From positions 1 to 20,872 of the forward strand of contig JAUILO010000025.1 in NCBI GenBank assembly GCA_030432775.1: DNA of 20,872 nucleotides. Reading direction: 5' to 3'. Source of the stretch: Alphaproteobacteria bacterium. GTDB taxonomy: Bacteria; Pseudomonadota; Alphaproteobacteria; Micavibrionales; Micavibrionaceae. The position numbers and the translations under genes were made by a program. A model generated the notes under the pieces. That model did no database searches, was not told the DNA's origin, and saw nothing but the letters and a program-made list of their open reading frames with translations. Shown here one piece after another: positions 1 to 7,270 of the stretch. Each line of letters starts with the position of its first letter. Position 1 is the first letter of the stretch.

Positions 1-1
1 G

Positions 2-319
2 GCGCTGGCGGAGCTGAACATACTGGCGAAAAGCGCAGCAAAAGCGAATGAGCAAGATAAACAGCAAATCAAATCGAGCCTGCTGGCAGCTGGAAAGTTG
101 CTTGGTATATTGGGCGAAGACCCGGCAGAGTGGCTTGGTTATGGTCAGGTCGGTGATGATATTGATCTTGTCTCGATTGACCAGCTTATTGCAGAACGCC
201 AAAGAGCCAGAGCGGAAAAAGATTTCGCTAGAGCGGATGAAATTCGCGATATTCTGGCAGATAAAGGCATTGTCATCGAAGATAGCGCCGAAGGTGTGAA
301 GTGGCGCAAGCAATCCTGA
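2..319 (+). CDS. cysS: Cysteinyl-tRNA synthetase, C-terminal fragment
   Basis: This is the last 105 codons of a reading frame that is open from the left edge, so the start lies outside the window. CysRS charges tRNA-Cys in the cytoplasm. The visible part is the C-terminal helical region. It ends with the family's typical tail, an arginine/alanine-rich helix (RQRARAEKDFARADEIRD), then a GI-x-IED turn and a final KWR. The catalytic Rossmann fold with its HIGH and KMSKS motifs and zinc site is not in the window. The gene converges on the kinase gene at 352 with a gap of about 30 bases. An overlapping frame starting at 48 is out of phase and is a shadow. The family call is firm from the tail motif alone. 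Confidence 0.9.
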   Translation, partial: ALAELNILAKSAAKANEQDKQQIKSSLLAAGKLLGILGEDPAEWLGYGQVGDDIDLVSIDQLIAERQRARAEKDFARADEIRDILADKGIVIEDSAEGVKWRKQS

Positions 320-351
320 AATTAGCGTAATATGCGCAAAGAGCGCTGAGT

Positions 352-1275
352 TTATAGCTTCGGCAATAAAGCCGGATCAATCAGCGCACCTTGATGCTGT
401 ATCACTTGCGCGGCGACATTATGGCCGAAAGCGCCAGCTTCATGAAGTGGTTTATCGCATAATCTAGCCAGTAAATATCCGGCAGTAAAGGAATCTCCGG
501 CTGCTGTTGTATCGACCACCTGAATATCGGGCACTGAAGCCACATGAATTTGTTCTTTTTCATTGGCTAGAATACAGCCATTTGGCCCGCATTTAACGGC
601 GACTTCTGTGGCGCCTATTTTCAATATTCGTTTTGCGGTATCTTCAGGTGATTTATCGCCATAAAGATCGGCGTTTTCATCATCGGTGGGTAGGGCAATG
701 TCGGTGTGGCGCAATATCGCGTCTATCCATTCTTTGGCTTTTGCCGCGCTGGGCCAGCCACTGGGGCGGTAATTGGTGTCAAAGGCGGTTTTTATGCCGT
801 GTTCCTGCGCGCTTTCAAATAAATTTACCAGCTTTTCTTTATCGCTATCTTCCAAGATCATCAGTGTAATCGCAGAAGCATGGATCATTGTGTAATTCAT
901 CAGATTTGACAGGATTGCGGCAGATTCAGGCAGGCGGAACAAAAGGCGCGCGGCAGAGTCAGAACGGTAATAAGTATAGTCCCGAATGCCGTTTTCATCG
1001 GTATCGGCAAAATATAATCCGGTGTTTTTCTGTCCTGTGGTCATGACCAATGAGGTATCAAGGCCATTATCTTTCCAATCAGTCAGTATTTGCGTGCCGA
1101 ATTTATCACGTCCCAAAACACTGACATAGCCCGATTGAATATCATGATGTTTGCCTAGCCATGCCATGTATTGTGCCGCGCTATGCGTATCACCGGCATA
1201 GTTCCGAATATAGCGTCCGTCCGGCTGCTGTAGCATCTGAACCATGCATTCGCCAATGGATGCAAATAATTTCAT
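352..1275 (-). CDS. kdgK: 2-keto-3-deoxygluconate kinase (PfkB family)
   Basis: A 307-residue sugar kinase of the PfkB/ribokinase family, of normal length. The N-terminus (SIGECMVQM, then NYAGDTHSAAQYMAWLG) is the sugar-binding start of the family. The C-terminal signature VVDTTAAGDSFTAGYL at about residues 253-268 holds the anion-hole glycines and the catalytic Asp. The predicted reaction is ATP-dependent phosphorylation of 2-keto-3-deoxygluconate to KDPG. The substrate is inferred from the ECM and GDT sequence type and from the KDPG aldolase gene that diverges from it 80 bases away, since KdgK makes the substrate of that aldolase. A purine-rich AGAAGAG stands just before the ATG. Ribokinase or fructokinase activity is less likely but not excluded by sequence alone. 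Confidence 0.85.
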   Translation of the reverse strand: MKLFASIGECMVQMLQQPDGRYIRNYAGDTHSAAQYMAWLGKHHDIQSGYVSVLGRDKFGTQILTDWKDNGLDTSLVMTTGQKNTGLYFADTDENGIRDYTYYRSDSAARLLFRLPESAAILSNLMNYTMIHASAITLMILEDSDKEKLVNLFESAQEHGIKTAFDTNYRPSGWPSAAKAKEWIDAILRHTDIALPTDDENADLYGDKSPEDTAKRILKIGATEVAVKCGPNGCILANEKEQIHVASVPDIQVVDTTAAGDSFTAGYLLARLCDKPLHEAGAFGHNVAAQVIQHQGALIDPALLPKL

Positions 1276-1355
1276 TCGTCTCTTCTATCAATTTGTTTTT
1301 ACTATATGATCTTATCTAGAAATAAATACGACCCGGAGTCAAATGAGGAATTACT

Positions 1356-1991
1356 ATGGCAGAACTGCAAATACAGGATATTTTAAAAGCATCACCACTT
1401 ATTCCAGTGTGTGCCATAGATGATTTGGCCGACGCAGTTCCATTGGCAAGGGCGCTGCATAAAGGCGGCATAGATAATATCGAGGTGACTTTACGAACAG
1501 GATCGGCACAAGATGCGATTAAGGCGATCAAAGACAGCGTTCCTGAAATGTTAATTGGCGCTGGTACGGTTTTGACCGCCGAACAGGTATATGAATGTGG
1601 CCGGAGCGGCGTATCATACATCGTAAGCCCCGGCTATAGCGAAGAAGTTCACAGAGTGTGTGAAGATCATGATTTGCCTTATTTGCCTGGCGCGGTTACG
1701 CCTACGGAAATTCAGGCCGCCAGAGCCAGAGGTCTGACCTATTTGAAGTTCTTTCCGGCAGCAGCTTTTGGTGGCGTTAAAACATTACGGGCGCTAGCAC
1801 CTGTGTTTCCGGATATTAAATTTTGTGCAACGGGTGGTATCGGTTTGAAAGATATCAATGATTATATGGCGCTGGCCAATGTAATTGCGCTGGGCATGTC
1901 GGCGTTTTCTGCGGCCGAGCTTGTGACGGAAAAGGACTGGGATGCTATTGAAGAGCGCGTCCGTCAGGCCTTATTGACTTATAACGGCTAA
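1356..1991 (+). CDS. eda: KDPG/KHG aldolase
   Basis: A 211-residue class I aldolase of usual length. It splits 2-keto-3-deoxy-6-phosphogluconate into pyruvate and glyceraldehyde 3-phosphate, the last Entner-Doudoroff step. Visible catalytic features are the general acid/base Glu43 in IEVTLRTG, the GAGTVL loop, SPGYSEE, LPGAVTPTE, the Schiff-base Lys131 in LKFFPA, and the phosphate-binding CATGGIG loop near the end. GAGGA lies 7 bases before the ATG. Together with the divergent kdgK it makes a two-step route from 2-keto-3-deoxygluconate to central metabolism. No edd, zwf or sugar transporter is visible here, so whether glucose or uronic acids feed the route cannot be told from this window. Confidence 0.93.
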   Translation: MAELQIQDILKASPLIPVCAIDDLADAVPLARALHKGGIDNIEVTLRTGSAQDAIKAIKDSVPEMLIGAGTVLTAEQVYECGRSGVSYIVSPGYSEEVHRVCEDHDLPYLPGAVTPTEIQAARARGLTYLKFFPAAAFGGVKTLRALAPVFPDIKFCATGGIGLKDINDYMALANVIALGMSAFSAAELVTEKDWDAIEERVRQALLTYNG

Positions 1992-2082
1992 TGCGTGCCG
2001 CATGGCCGATAATTCGGCGTGTTTAGGGCTGTTCTGTGTTGTTTGTGATATTTCTTAGCATCTGTGCTTAAAAATAAATGCG

Positions 2083-2478
2083 TTATGAGATGATGAAGTC
2101 TTTAAGCTCGTCTTCATTTGATAATCTGATATGAACGGATACTTCTTTATATTGATGCGCGGCCAGCGTTACAAAAACCGACCTGCCGGAGCCAATTTCA
2201 ACATTATCAAGTAAACCAATACCAAGGACCGGGCGTTCGATATGCTGTTTGCCGTCAATTTGTTGTTCTACATCGCGGCGGCGCTCTTGTTCGATATCAG
2301 ATAGCTCTTCTAAAGCTTTCATGCGTCCATCGGCGTGGAACCAGCTATGGGCAAAAAGGGAAGAGCGCCAGTTTTGAATGATTTTATCGACATCAACAGT
2401 AACGGTTTTGTATTTGTCTTCTTGTCCTGAAACGGACCGGTTATCAATAAAGGATATCGGAGAATTCGCGCTGGTCAT
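2083..2478 (-). CDS. Hypothetical protein, 131 residues
   Basis: I do not recognise this gene with confidence. It encodes a soluble-looking 131-residue protein with no signal peptide or membrane segment. The middle (about residues 50-75) is a charged helix rich in Glu and Arg. The C-terminal half reads RPVLGIGLLDNVEIGSGRSVF, then a short strand ending in VHIRLSNEDELKDFI. That half vaguely recalls ParB/sulfiredoxin-like folds, but I see no catalytic motif, so this is only a guess. An AAGAGG lies about 9 bases before the ATG, which supports translation. It diverges from the zinc-finger gene at 2645. It could be a lineage-specific protein of unknown role. Confidence 0.7.
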   Translation of the reverse strand: MTSANSPISFIDNRSVSGQEDKYKTVTVDVDKIIQNWRSSLFAHSWFHADGRMKALEELSDIEQERRRDVEQQIDGKQHIERPVLGIGLLDNVEIGSGRSVFVTLAAHQYKEVSVHIRLSNEDELKDFIIS

Positions 2479-2644
2479 GAGGGGGTGCCTCTTTTCATGC
2501 AGTTTATGCCGGTTTCTTATACAGATTTTATCCGTTATTGTTTATTTTACATCGTTAACGCTTGAAAGAGTAGAGTGACGATGCCATTGTGGTATTTATT
2601 GGATTATATAGTCAAATTCATAGACGGATTGCAAGGAGTTCTTG

Positions 2645-2866
2645 ATGTCTAAAAATGCGCAAAAGTCAAAATCACAAGGTCCCGAGGTTATTATTATCAA
2701 GAATAATGCGGATAGCGTATCTTGTGATGGTGGTCATGGCAGTTTAGGACATCCGGTCGTCTGGTATAGCTATAGTAAAAGCGATATTGCTGAATGCATG
2801 TATTGTGACAGGGTTTTCGTGAAGGAAAGAGCAAAATCAGAATACGATAAATCAGGCGCCGCGTAA
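2645..2866 (+). CDS. Zinc-finger domain protein (zf-CHCC, NDUFS6-like)
   Basis: A 73-residue protein matching the zf-CHCC family, the domain of the small complex I subunit NDUFS6 and its short alphaproteobacterial homologues. The predicted zinc ligands are Cys27, His36 (in the GHP motif), Cys51 and Cys54 (CMYC). The HPVVW stretch after the His and the F after the last Cys fit the family. I start it at ATG 2645 because AAGGAG lies 6 bases upstream; the TTG one codon earlier is less likely. The first 20 residues are polar and look disordered. In mitochondria this family helps NADH dehydrogenase assembly. A similar role here is an inference, since no nuo gene is in the window. Confidence 0.82.
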   Translation: MSKNAQKSKSQGPEVIIIKNNADSVSCDGGHGSLGHPVVWYSYSKSDIAECMYCDRVFVKERAKSEYDKSGAA

Positions 2867-2937
2867 GACAGATCCGTACAAGTTACGCTCTCACGAAATA
2901 AATTAGATAATTTTTACGATATAGAAGTTAGTTTATA

Positions 2938-2964
2938 TTGAAAACCGTAAGGTGATCTCTATAT
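2938..2964 (+). promoter_or_regulatory. Candidate heat-shock-type promoter for hsp20
   Basis: TTGAAA at 2938-2943 is followed after 15 bases by CTATAT at 2959-2964. This resembles alphaproteobacterial RpoH promoters, although the leading C of CTTGAAA is missing. It would start transcription near 2972 and give a leader of about 80 bases. It overlaps the palindrome at 2961-2976. Confidence 0.3.
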
Positions 2965-2976
2965 TGTTAACAATAT
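2961..2976. promoter_or_regulatory. Perfect 16-bp palindrome upstream of hsp20
   Basis: ATATTGTTAACAATAT is a perfect palindrome of 8+8 bases in the gap before hsp20. It overlaps the possible -10 element at 2959-2964. Its size and position would suit an operator for a dimeric repressor, but it is AT-rich and could be chance. It is not the CIRCE sequence bound by HrcA. Confidence 0.35.
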
Positions 2977-3012
2977 GGTGCTGCATGAGGCGGGCCATTC
3001 ATACATGAGGTG

Positions 3013-3043
3013 CTTGCTCAGTTTCGAGAAGTGACCGGGAGAG
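3013..3043 (+). promoter_or_regulatory. Possible ROSE-like RNA thermometer
   Basis: The leader contains UUGCU at 3014-3018, the core of ROSE thermometers that control many alphaproteobacterial small heat-shock genes. CUU-G-CUC (3013-3019) can pair with GAGAAG (3026-3031), leaving the G bulged as in known ROSE hairpins. It could instead pair with the Shine-Dalgarno GGGAGAG (3037-3043), which stands 7 bases before the ATG. The pairing is short and was read by eye. Confidence 0.35.
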
Positions 3044-3050
3044 ATATAAA

Positions 3051-3533
3051 ATGAGCACAAGATTGTCTCTATTGGACCATCCTTTGTTTTTGGGTTTTGA
3101 TTACCTTGAACAGGAAATGGACAGACTCAAAAAATCTTCAGAAGGCTATCCGCCTTATAACGTCGAACAACTAGGTGATAACGAACTGCGCATTACTCTT
3201 GCTGTTGCAGGGTTTAGCCTGAGCGATCTTGATATTGAGATTGAAAACAACCAACTTGTGATCCGCGGTAAACAACAAGACGATAAAGACCGTCTGTTTC
3301 TACATCGTGGTATTGCAGCGCGCCAGTTCCTGAGAACATTTGTTCTAGCCGATGGTATCGAGGTCAACGGCGCATGGATGGATAACGGCTTATTGCACGT
3401 CGATATGAAGCGTATCGTGCCTGAGTCAAATGCCAGAAAGATTAAAATTAAACAGCCTGCACAAACAAATACAGCAACGAAGGTTGAAACAAAGTCTCTG
3501 ACCAGCAGTATTGATGTCGAGATGGATGGTTAA
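3051..3533 (+). CDS. Small heat-shock protein, Hsp20/alpha-crystallin family
   Basis: A 160-residue Hsp20 chaperone close to bacterial IbpA in length and layout. It should bind unfolding proteins in the cytoplasm without ATP and hold them for refolding by DnaK or ClpB. A short N-terminal arm (about residues 1-35) is followed by the alpha-crystallin domain (about 37-130), with ELRITLAVAGF, NQLVIRGKQ and the conserved end-of-domain motif A-WMDNGLLHVDM. A polar C-terminal tail follows. The weak motif IKIKQ may serve as the oligomerisation IXI motif. GGGAGAG lies 7 bases before the ATG. The DUF1150 gene follows after about 80 bases, a pairing common in alphaproteobacteria. The leader suggests heat control (see 2938-3043). 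Confidence 0.93.
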   Translation: MSTRLSLLDHPLFLGFDYLEQEMDRLKKSSEGYPPYNVEQLGDNELRITLAVAGFSLSDLDIEIENNQLVIRGKQQDDKDRLFLHRGIAARQFLRTFVLADGIEVNGAWMDNGLLHVDMKRIVPESNARKIKIKQPAQTNTATKVETKSLTSSIDVEMDG

Positions 3534-3617
3534 AGATTGTTTGTCAGGCTGATGTCAGCTTAAAGCGTATATTGAGGACGAGTTTTAATAATGAAGAAAA
3601 TGTATGAGGGTACAAAT

Positions 3618-3848
3618 ATGAAGGTGAGTGATGTTTTTGAAAGAAACTTTTTAAAAGAGCTTTCTGAATATGATTTCCTGAATTTGGGACTGGATCAGGT
3701 TGCTTATATCCGTCCGGTACAAAGCGAACAAAAAACGTCCTACAGCTTGCATGCCGCTGACGGCACGCATTTATCTTCTCATGATAATGCGGAAATTGCG
3801 ACATTGCTTGCTGTAAGCAACGATCTTGCCCCGGTTACATTGCACTAG
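3618..3848 (+). CDS. DUF1150 family protein
   Basis: A small acidic protein of 76 residues from this start. The core, LNLGLDQVAYIRPV, then YSLHAADGTHLSSHDNAEIA and a terminal PVTLH, is the typical pattern of DUF1150. The biochemical role of this family is unknown. Its genes often sit directly after an hsp20 gene in alphaproteobacteria, as here, so a link to heat stress is a fair inference. I chose ATG 3618 because GAGGG stands 7 bases before it. ATGs at 3591 and 3600 are in frame but lack a well-spaced ribosome binding site and would add at most nine residues. No membrane segment or cysteine is present. Confidence 0.85.
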   Translation: MKVSDVFERNFLKELSEYDFLNLGLDQVAYIRPVQSEQKTSYSLHAADGTHLSSHDNAEIATLLAVSNDLAPVTLH

Positions 3849-3975
3849 ATTTATTTGGGAAAACCGCTTTCGTTAAATGCCCTAAAAAATGCCAGAGCAA
3901 GCAGTGCGGAAAGAGCCGAAAATCCAGAAAGAAATATCGAGCAACCAGCCGGTATATAACTAGTCTATATATTGA

Positions 3976-3994
3976 ATAACGCTCTTCGCGTTAT
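3976..3994 (-). terminator. Weak hairpin after ptsN
   Basis: ATAACGC and GCGTTAT form a perfect 7-bp stem around a 5-base loop, just past the ptsN stop codon. The following bases on the minus strand are AT-rich (TCAATATAT) but not a clean T-run, so termination may be inefficient. Confidence 0.4.
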
Positions 3995-4004
3995 AGCCTG
4001 CGTC

Positions 4005-4472
4005 TTATGCAGCCTCTTGAAGGATAAGCGGGTATTCCAGAATAGCACTTAATGCGTCATCATCTTCGGCACTACGTAATTTGGCGCATAAATCTTCATC
4101 GCGGAACATACGTGATATCTTTGATAGCAATCTCAGGTGCTTGCTGCCGTCGCACATCGGTGAGGCCACCATGATAACTAGATCAATTGGTTTATGGTCA
4201 GGTGTGTCGATATCAAGCGGTGTTTCAAGCTTCATGAATGTGATGACAGGGTCAATCAACTTTTCACTTTTGAAATTTGGAAATGCTAGACCATTACCAA
4301 GCATGGCAAAGTTTTTGTCTTCCGAACTCATAAGAGCGTTAATGACGTCCGGCTCGCTCAAAGGGCAAATCACCGAAGTGTATTGCGCGATATCCTGATA
4401 GAGCTGTTTAATTGTATCAACCCGAATGCCTGATGTGATTCCATCAAAATTCATATCTATATTCCCACACAT
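4005..4472 (-). CDS. ptsN: PTS IIA-like nitrogen regulatory protein lacking the active-site His
   Basis: A 155-residue EIIA-Ntr homologue downstream of rpoN and hpf, its usual place. Family members accept phosphate from NPr and regulate potassium uptake, nitrogen and stringent responses by protein contact. The fold is recognisable: GNGLAFP, ETPLDIDTPDHKPIDLVIMV, SKHLRLLSKISRMF and DLCAKLRSAEDDDAL. The phosphorylated histidine, normally in G-x-A-I-P-H, is replaced by Asn66 (codon AAT at 4275-4277). The second conserved His (His112) is kept. Phosphotransfer by this protein therefore looks impossible, and it may act as a permanently unphosphorylated form. A second in-frame ATG, seventh codon at 4452-4454, has GGGA before it and may be the true start. 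A terminator separates this gene from hpf. Confidence 0.88.
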   Translation of the reverse strand: MCGNIDMNFDGITSGIRVDTIKQLYQDIAQYTSVICPLSEPDVINALMSSEDKNFAMLGNGLAFPNFKSEKLIDPVITFMKLETPLDIDTPDHKPIDLVIMVASPMCDGSKHLRLLSKISRMFRDEDLCAKLRSAEDDDALSAILEYPLILQEAA

Positions 4473-4577
4473 TTGAATATCATCTTTTTAATTTTACGGG
4501 CTGACCGCCCGAATTCCTCAATCACATAATCCCTTTATCCCCATATTTCCACCTTTTTCCCTTGTGCGGCGCAATAA

Positions 4578-4618
4578 TAAAAAGCCCCGATAAGCGCGAA
4601 AACGCTATCAGGGCTTTG
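4578..4618 (-). terminator. Rho-independent terminator after hpf
   Basis: Read on the minus strand, AAAGCCCTGATAGCG and CGCGCTTATCGGGGCTT form a long stem with one mismatch and one bulge, followed by TTTTTATTATTG. It lies 30 bases past the hpf stop and 105 bases before the ptsN start, so it should end rpoN/hpf transcripts and uncouple ptsN. Confidence 0.8.
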
Positions 4619-4647
4619 TTATATCTGTATTCATACTTTGTGGAGTA

Positions 4648-5271
4648 TTATCCGTTTGCTGCAGATTTAAGGTTAATCGATGGATCAATCCAGCCCACAT
4701 TTCCGTCTGATCTGCGGTAAACCATATTGAGTTCCTGATTCTGAGAGTTACGGAATAACATGGCAGGCTCTCCCGATAAATCCATACGCATCACTGCATC
4801 ACTTACAGACATTGTCTGAATATCGGTTGTCATTTCCGCGATGATAACCGGTGCTTCATCCTCCTGTTTTTCGTTTGCTGTTTCTTCGTTCTGGTTATCA
4901 GGTTCGGCCGCAAGTACGTAATCACGAGCTTTGAGTGTTTCTGATTCCGGCGTTAGCTCAATACGATCATGATGGTCACGCAGGCGCTTTTTATAACGGC
5001 GCATCTGTTTTCCGACTTTCTCTGATGATGCATCAAACGCAGCATATGGGTCTTGCGCTGTTTCATCGGCGGTGACCATTATGTTCTTGCCAATACGGAT
5101 ATTGACCTGCGAACGGATAAGGCCACGCCCATGACCTTCTTTAGAGAAAGTAACAGTCGCAAATGTTGCATGGTTGAAGTATTTACTGTTCAAATCTTCG
5201 AGTTTGTCGCTGACATGTTCGCGCAGCGCATCACCCACATCGATTTGTTTTCCTTGTACGGTTAGTTGCAT
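4648..5271 (-). CDS. hpf: Ribosome hibernation promoting factor, long form
   Basis: A 207-residue long-form HPF. The N-terminal RaiA/YfiA domain (about residues 1-105) starts MQLTVQGKQIDVGDALREHV and ends in the basic helix MRRYKKRLRDHH. An acidic linker (about 125-143) follows. The C-terminal dimerisation domain (about 148-205) carries PAMLFRNSQNQELNMVYRRSDGNVGWIDP. Long HPFs bind in the decoding channel of resting ribosomes and join them as 100S dimers in stationary phase or stress. AAAGGT lies about 10 bases before the ATG. The gene follows rpoN on the same strand, but a 431-base gap between them leaves room for its own promoter. Confidence 0.93.
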   Translation of the reverse strand: MQLTVQGKQIDVGDALREHVSDKLEDLNSKYFNHATFATVTFSKEGHGRGLIRSQVNIRIGKNIMVTADETAQDPYAAFDASSEKVGKQMRRYKKRLRDHHDRIELTPESETLKARDYVLAAEPDNQNEETANEKQEDEAPVIIAEMTTDIQTMSVSDAVMRMDLSGEPAMLFRNSQNQELNMVYRRSDGNVGWIDPSINLKSAANG

Positions 5272-5702
5272 TTGTGAAATACCTTTCTCTTGTGTTTTCT
5301 TATCGGTTATTCGTTATTTTACTCGGCTGTCTACATCTTACTCGTTACAATATATTATATGAGTCTTTAATGTATCTTACGCCTGAATCTTTACTTGGTT
5401 TATATAAATCTTACTCTTCATTTGTATAGGGTCTATTGACCTTGATCATTGATGTTTGAATTGATTACGCGGGGTATGGCGTTTTGCCGATGCGCTGGTT
5501 AACTTGTTCTTTCTGCACGAAAAAGTGTATCAGCCTCATGTGTATTAAGCACAGAATTCGTAGCAGAAAAGCGACTGTTTAGACAAGCCATGATTAATGT
5601 TTGAGCCATATTTTGATTGTAATGCATAAACTATTGAGAAAACTTTAATATGACTGCACAGTTTTTACGAATTTGCCGCATATTTTATCGGTTTTTTCGG
5701 CG
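5272..5702. other. 431-base AT-rich gap between rpoN and hpf
   Basis: No convincing gene is visible. On the minus strand a TATAAT lies at 5354-5359, but no good -35 box is spaced for it. The heptamer ATCTTAC (GTAAGAT on the minus strand) occurs three times, at 5335-5341, 5374-5380 and 5408-5414, with a near copy at about 5387. I could not find a sigma-54 promoter (TGGCAC-N5-TTGCA) by eye. Two minus-strand reading frames of 36 and 24 codons lie around 5470-5620 without a clear ribosome binding site, and I do not call them genes. Confidence 0.5.
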
Positions 5703-7169
5703 TTATTTTCCTTGTTTTTGTTTGCGCCGCTGTACAGAAGACGGGATATTCAGGCTCTCGCGATATTTGGCAACAGTTCGACGCGCAATATCAATATTTT
5801 CGGCACGTAATATTTCAACCAGTTTTTCATCTGACAGTATTTTCTTCGGATCTTCGTCATTGACCAAGGTCTGGATACGCGATTTTACCATTTTATCTGA
5901 ATGGGCGTTATCGCCATCTCCCAGCGCAGTGGAGAAGAAGTATTTTAGTTCGAAAGTGCCGCGCGGCGTATCAATATATTTATTATTGGTCACACGGCTG
6001 ACCGTGCTTTCATGCATTTCAATTTTTTCGGCAATATCTTTCAAGGTCATTGGTCTTAAAAACTCTATACCGAATAGAAAAAACGCATCTTGCTCTTCGA
6101 TGATTTCGCCGGCAACTTTCAAAATAGTTTTGGCGCGTTGATCCATTGCACGTACAAGCCAATTTGCCGATTGCAGCTGTGCGTTCAGATATGACTTATC
6201 TTTTTTGTCTTTGGTTTTTTGTGCTACTTCGGTGAAATATTCTTCGTTTACAAGGACCCGTGGCAAAGTATCGTTATTCAGTTCGACACGCCATCCACCG
6301 CCAAGGTTTTTTGGCAGACGCTTCATTACAACATCCGGCACGGCCGTTTGCACGACGAAATGGTCAAAATCTCCGGCTGGTTTGGGATTTAGCTCGCGAA
6401 TTTCGCCAATCATGTCTTCTAGATATGATGAGTTTACCTCACATAATTCAGCCAGTTTTTTCATATCATGTTGGGCGATTAGATCCAGATTATCAAGCAG
6501 CCGTTGCATGGGTGCATCAAGTCGTCCTTGTTCGTCAAGCTGTATCGCAAGACATTCTGTAAGCCCGCTGGCAAAGATGCCGGTTGGGTCGAATGTTTTA
6601 AGGGTCTTGATCAGGCTTTCGATACGATCTTCAGAAGCGCTGAGTTGTTCTGCTAATGCGGTGACATCACTGCGTAAATAGCCGCTTTCATCAAGCTGAT
6701 CTATGAGCTGCGCGCCGATCAGCCGGTCACGCGGATCAGGGCAGGCAAGGTTAAGCTGGTCAAGCAGGTGTTCGCGCAAGGTTGCGTCTTTGGATAGTGT
6801 ATTTTCAAAATTATAGGCCGGACCATCAAATGATGTATTACCGCCACTGCCAATTCCGCTCAGTGAATTTGTGTTTTCGGCCGAATTCCCGGCAGATTCC
6901 GTGTTTTCATTTCCGGTCCAGTTTTCATCAAATTGTTCTTGCATCCGGTCGGTTTCTTCGGGGGCGCTGGGCGCTGCCTCTGCTTCGTCACCAATATCGG
7001 GCTGACGGTCATCCTTTTCCAGTAATGGGTTCTTTTCAAGCTCTTCTTCGACAAACTCGGTTAGCTCCATATTATTGAGCTGCAAAATCTTGATCGCCTG
7101 CTGTAATTGCGGCGTCATGACAAGGTTCTGGGACTGCTTGAGGTCGAGTTTTTGGGATAGATCGTTCAT
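5703..7169 (-). CDS. rpoN: RNA polymerase sigma-54 factor
   Basis: A 488-residue sigma-54, full length. Region I (residues 1-50) is the Gln- and Leu-rich activator-response segment with LKQSQNLVMTPQLQQAIKIL. Region II (about 50-125) is acidic and low in complexity. The core-binding domain covers about 125-310. The helix-turn-helix (LKDIAEKIEMHESTVSRVTNNK) follows at about 375-400. The RpoN box ARRTVAKYRE that reads the -24 element lies near the C-terminus (about 466-475). Sigma-54 directs enhancer-dependent transcription. It lies upstream of hpf and ptsN as in many proteobacteria and diverges from a metallopeptidase gene at 7271. No Shine-Dalgarno is evident before the ATG. Confidence 0.96.
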   Translation of the reverse strand: MNDLSQKLDLKQSQNLVMTPQLQQAIKILQLNNMELTEFVEEELEKNPLLEKDDRQPDIGDEAEAAPSAPEETDRMQEQFDENWTGNENTESAGNSAENTNSLSGIGSGGNTSFDGPAYNFENTLSKDATLREHLLDQLNLACPDPRDRLIGAQLIDQLDESGYLRSDVTALAEQLSASEDRIESLIKTLKTFDPTGIFASGLTECLAIQLDEQGRLDAPMQRLLDNLDLIAQHDMKKLAELCEVNSSYLEDMIGEIRELNPKPAGDFDHFVVQTAVPDVVMKRLPKNLGGGWRVELNNDTLPRVLVNEEYFTEVAQKTKDKKDKSYLNAQLQSANWLVRAMDQRAKTILKVAGEIIEEQDAFFLFGIEFLRPMTLKDIAEKIEMHESTVSRVTNNKYIDTPRGTFELKYFFSTALGDGDNAHSDKMVKSRIQTLVNDEDPKKILSDEKLVEILRAENIDIARRTVAKYRESLNIPSSVQRRKQKQGK

Positions 7170-7270
7170 GTATTCATTTTAGCACGAAAGCGTAAAGATG
7201 ACAGGTCTGAAATGATTATATTATTAAGTGATTTTCGCAAATTTGCGCACTTTGTCTCAAAAGAGGTAAA

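Noticed and set aside
3890..3964. 24-codon plus-strand frame between the DUF1150 gene and ptsN
   Set aside because: No ribosome binding site, very short, and no recognisable pattern.
5470..5620. Two tiny minus-strand frames of 36 and 24 codons in the rpoN-hpf gap
   Set aside because: They overlap each other in different frames and lack a clear Shine-Dalgarno. Nothing separates them from chance.
5650..6141. 163-codon plus-strand reading frame opposite rpoN
   Set aside because: It lies antisense to the conserved C-terminal part of rpoN, and its composition (Ser-, Arg- and Phe-rich) is that of a reversed coding strand.
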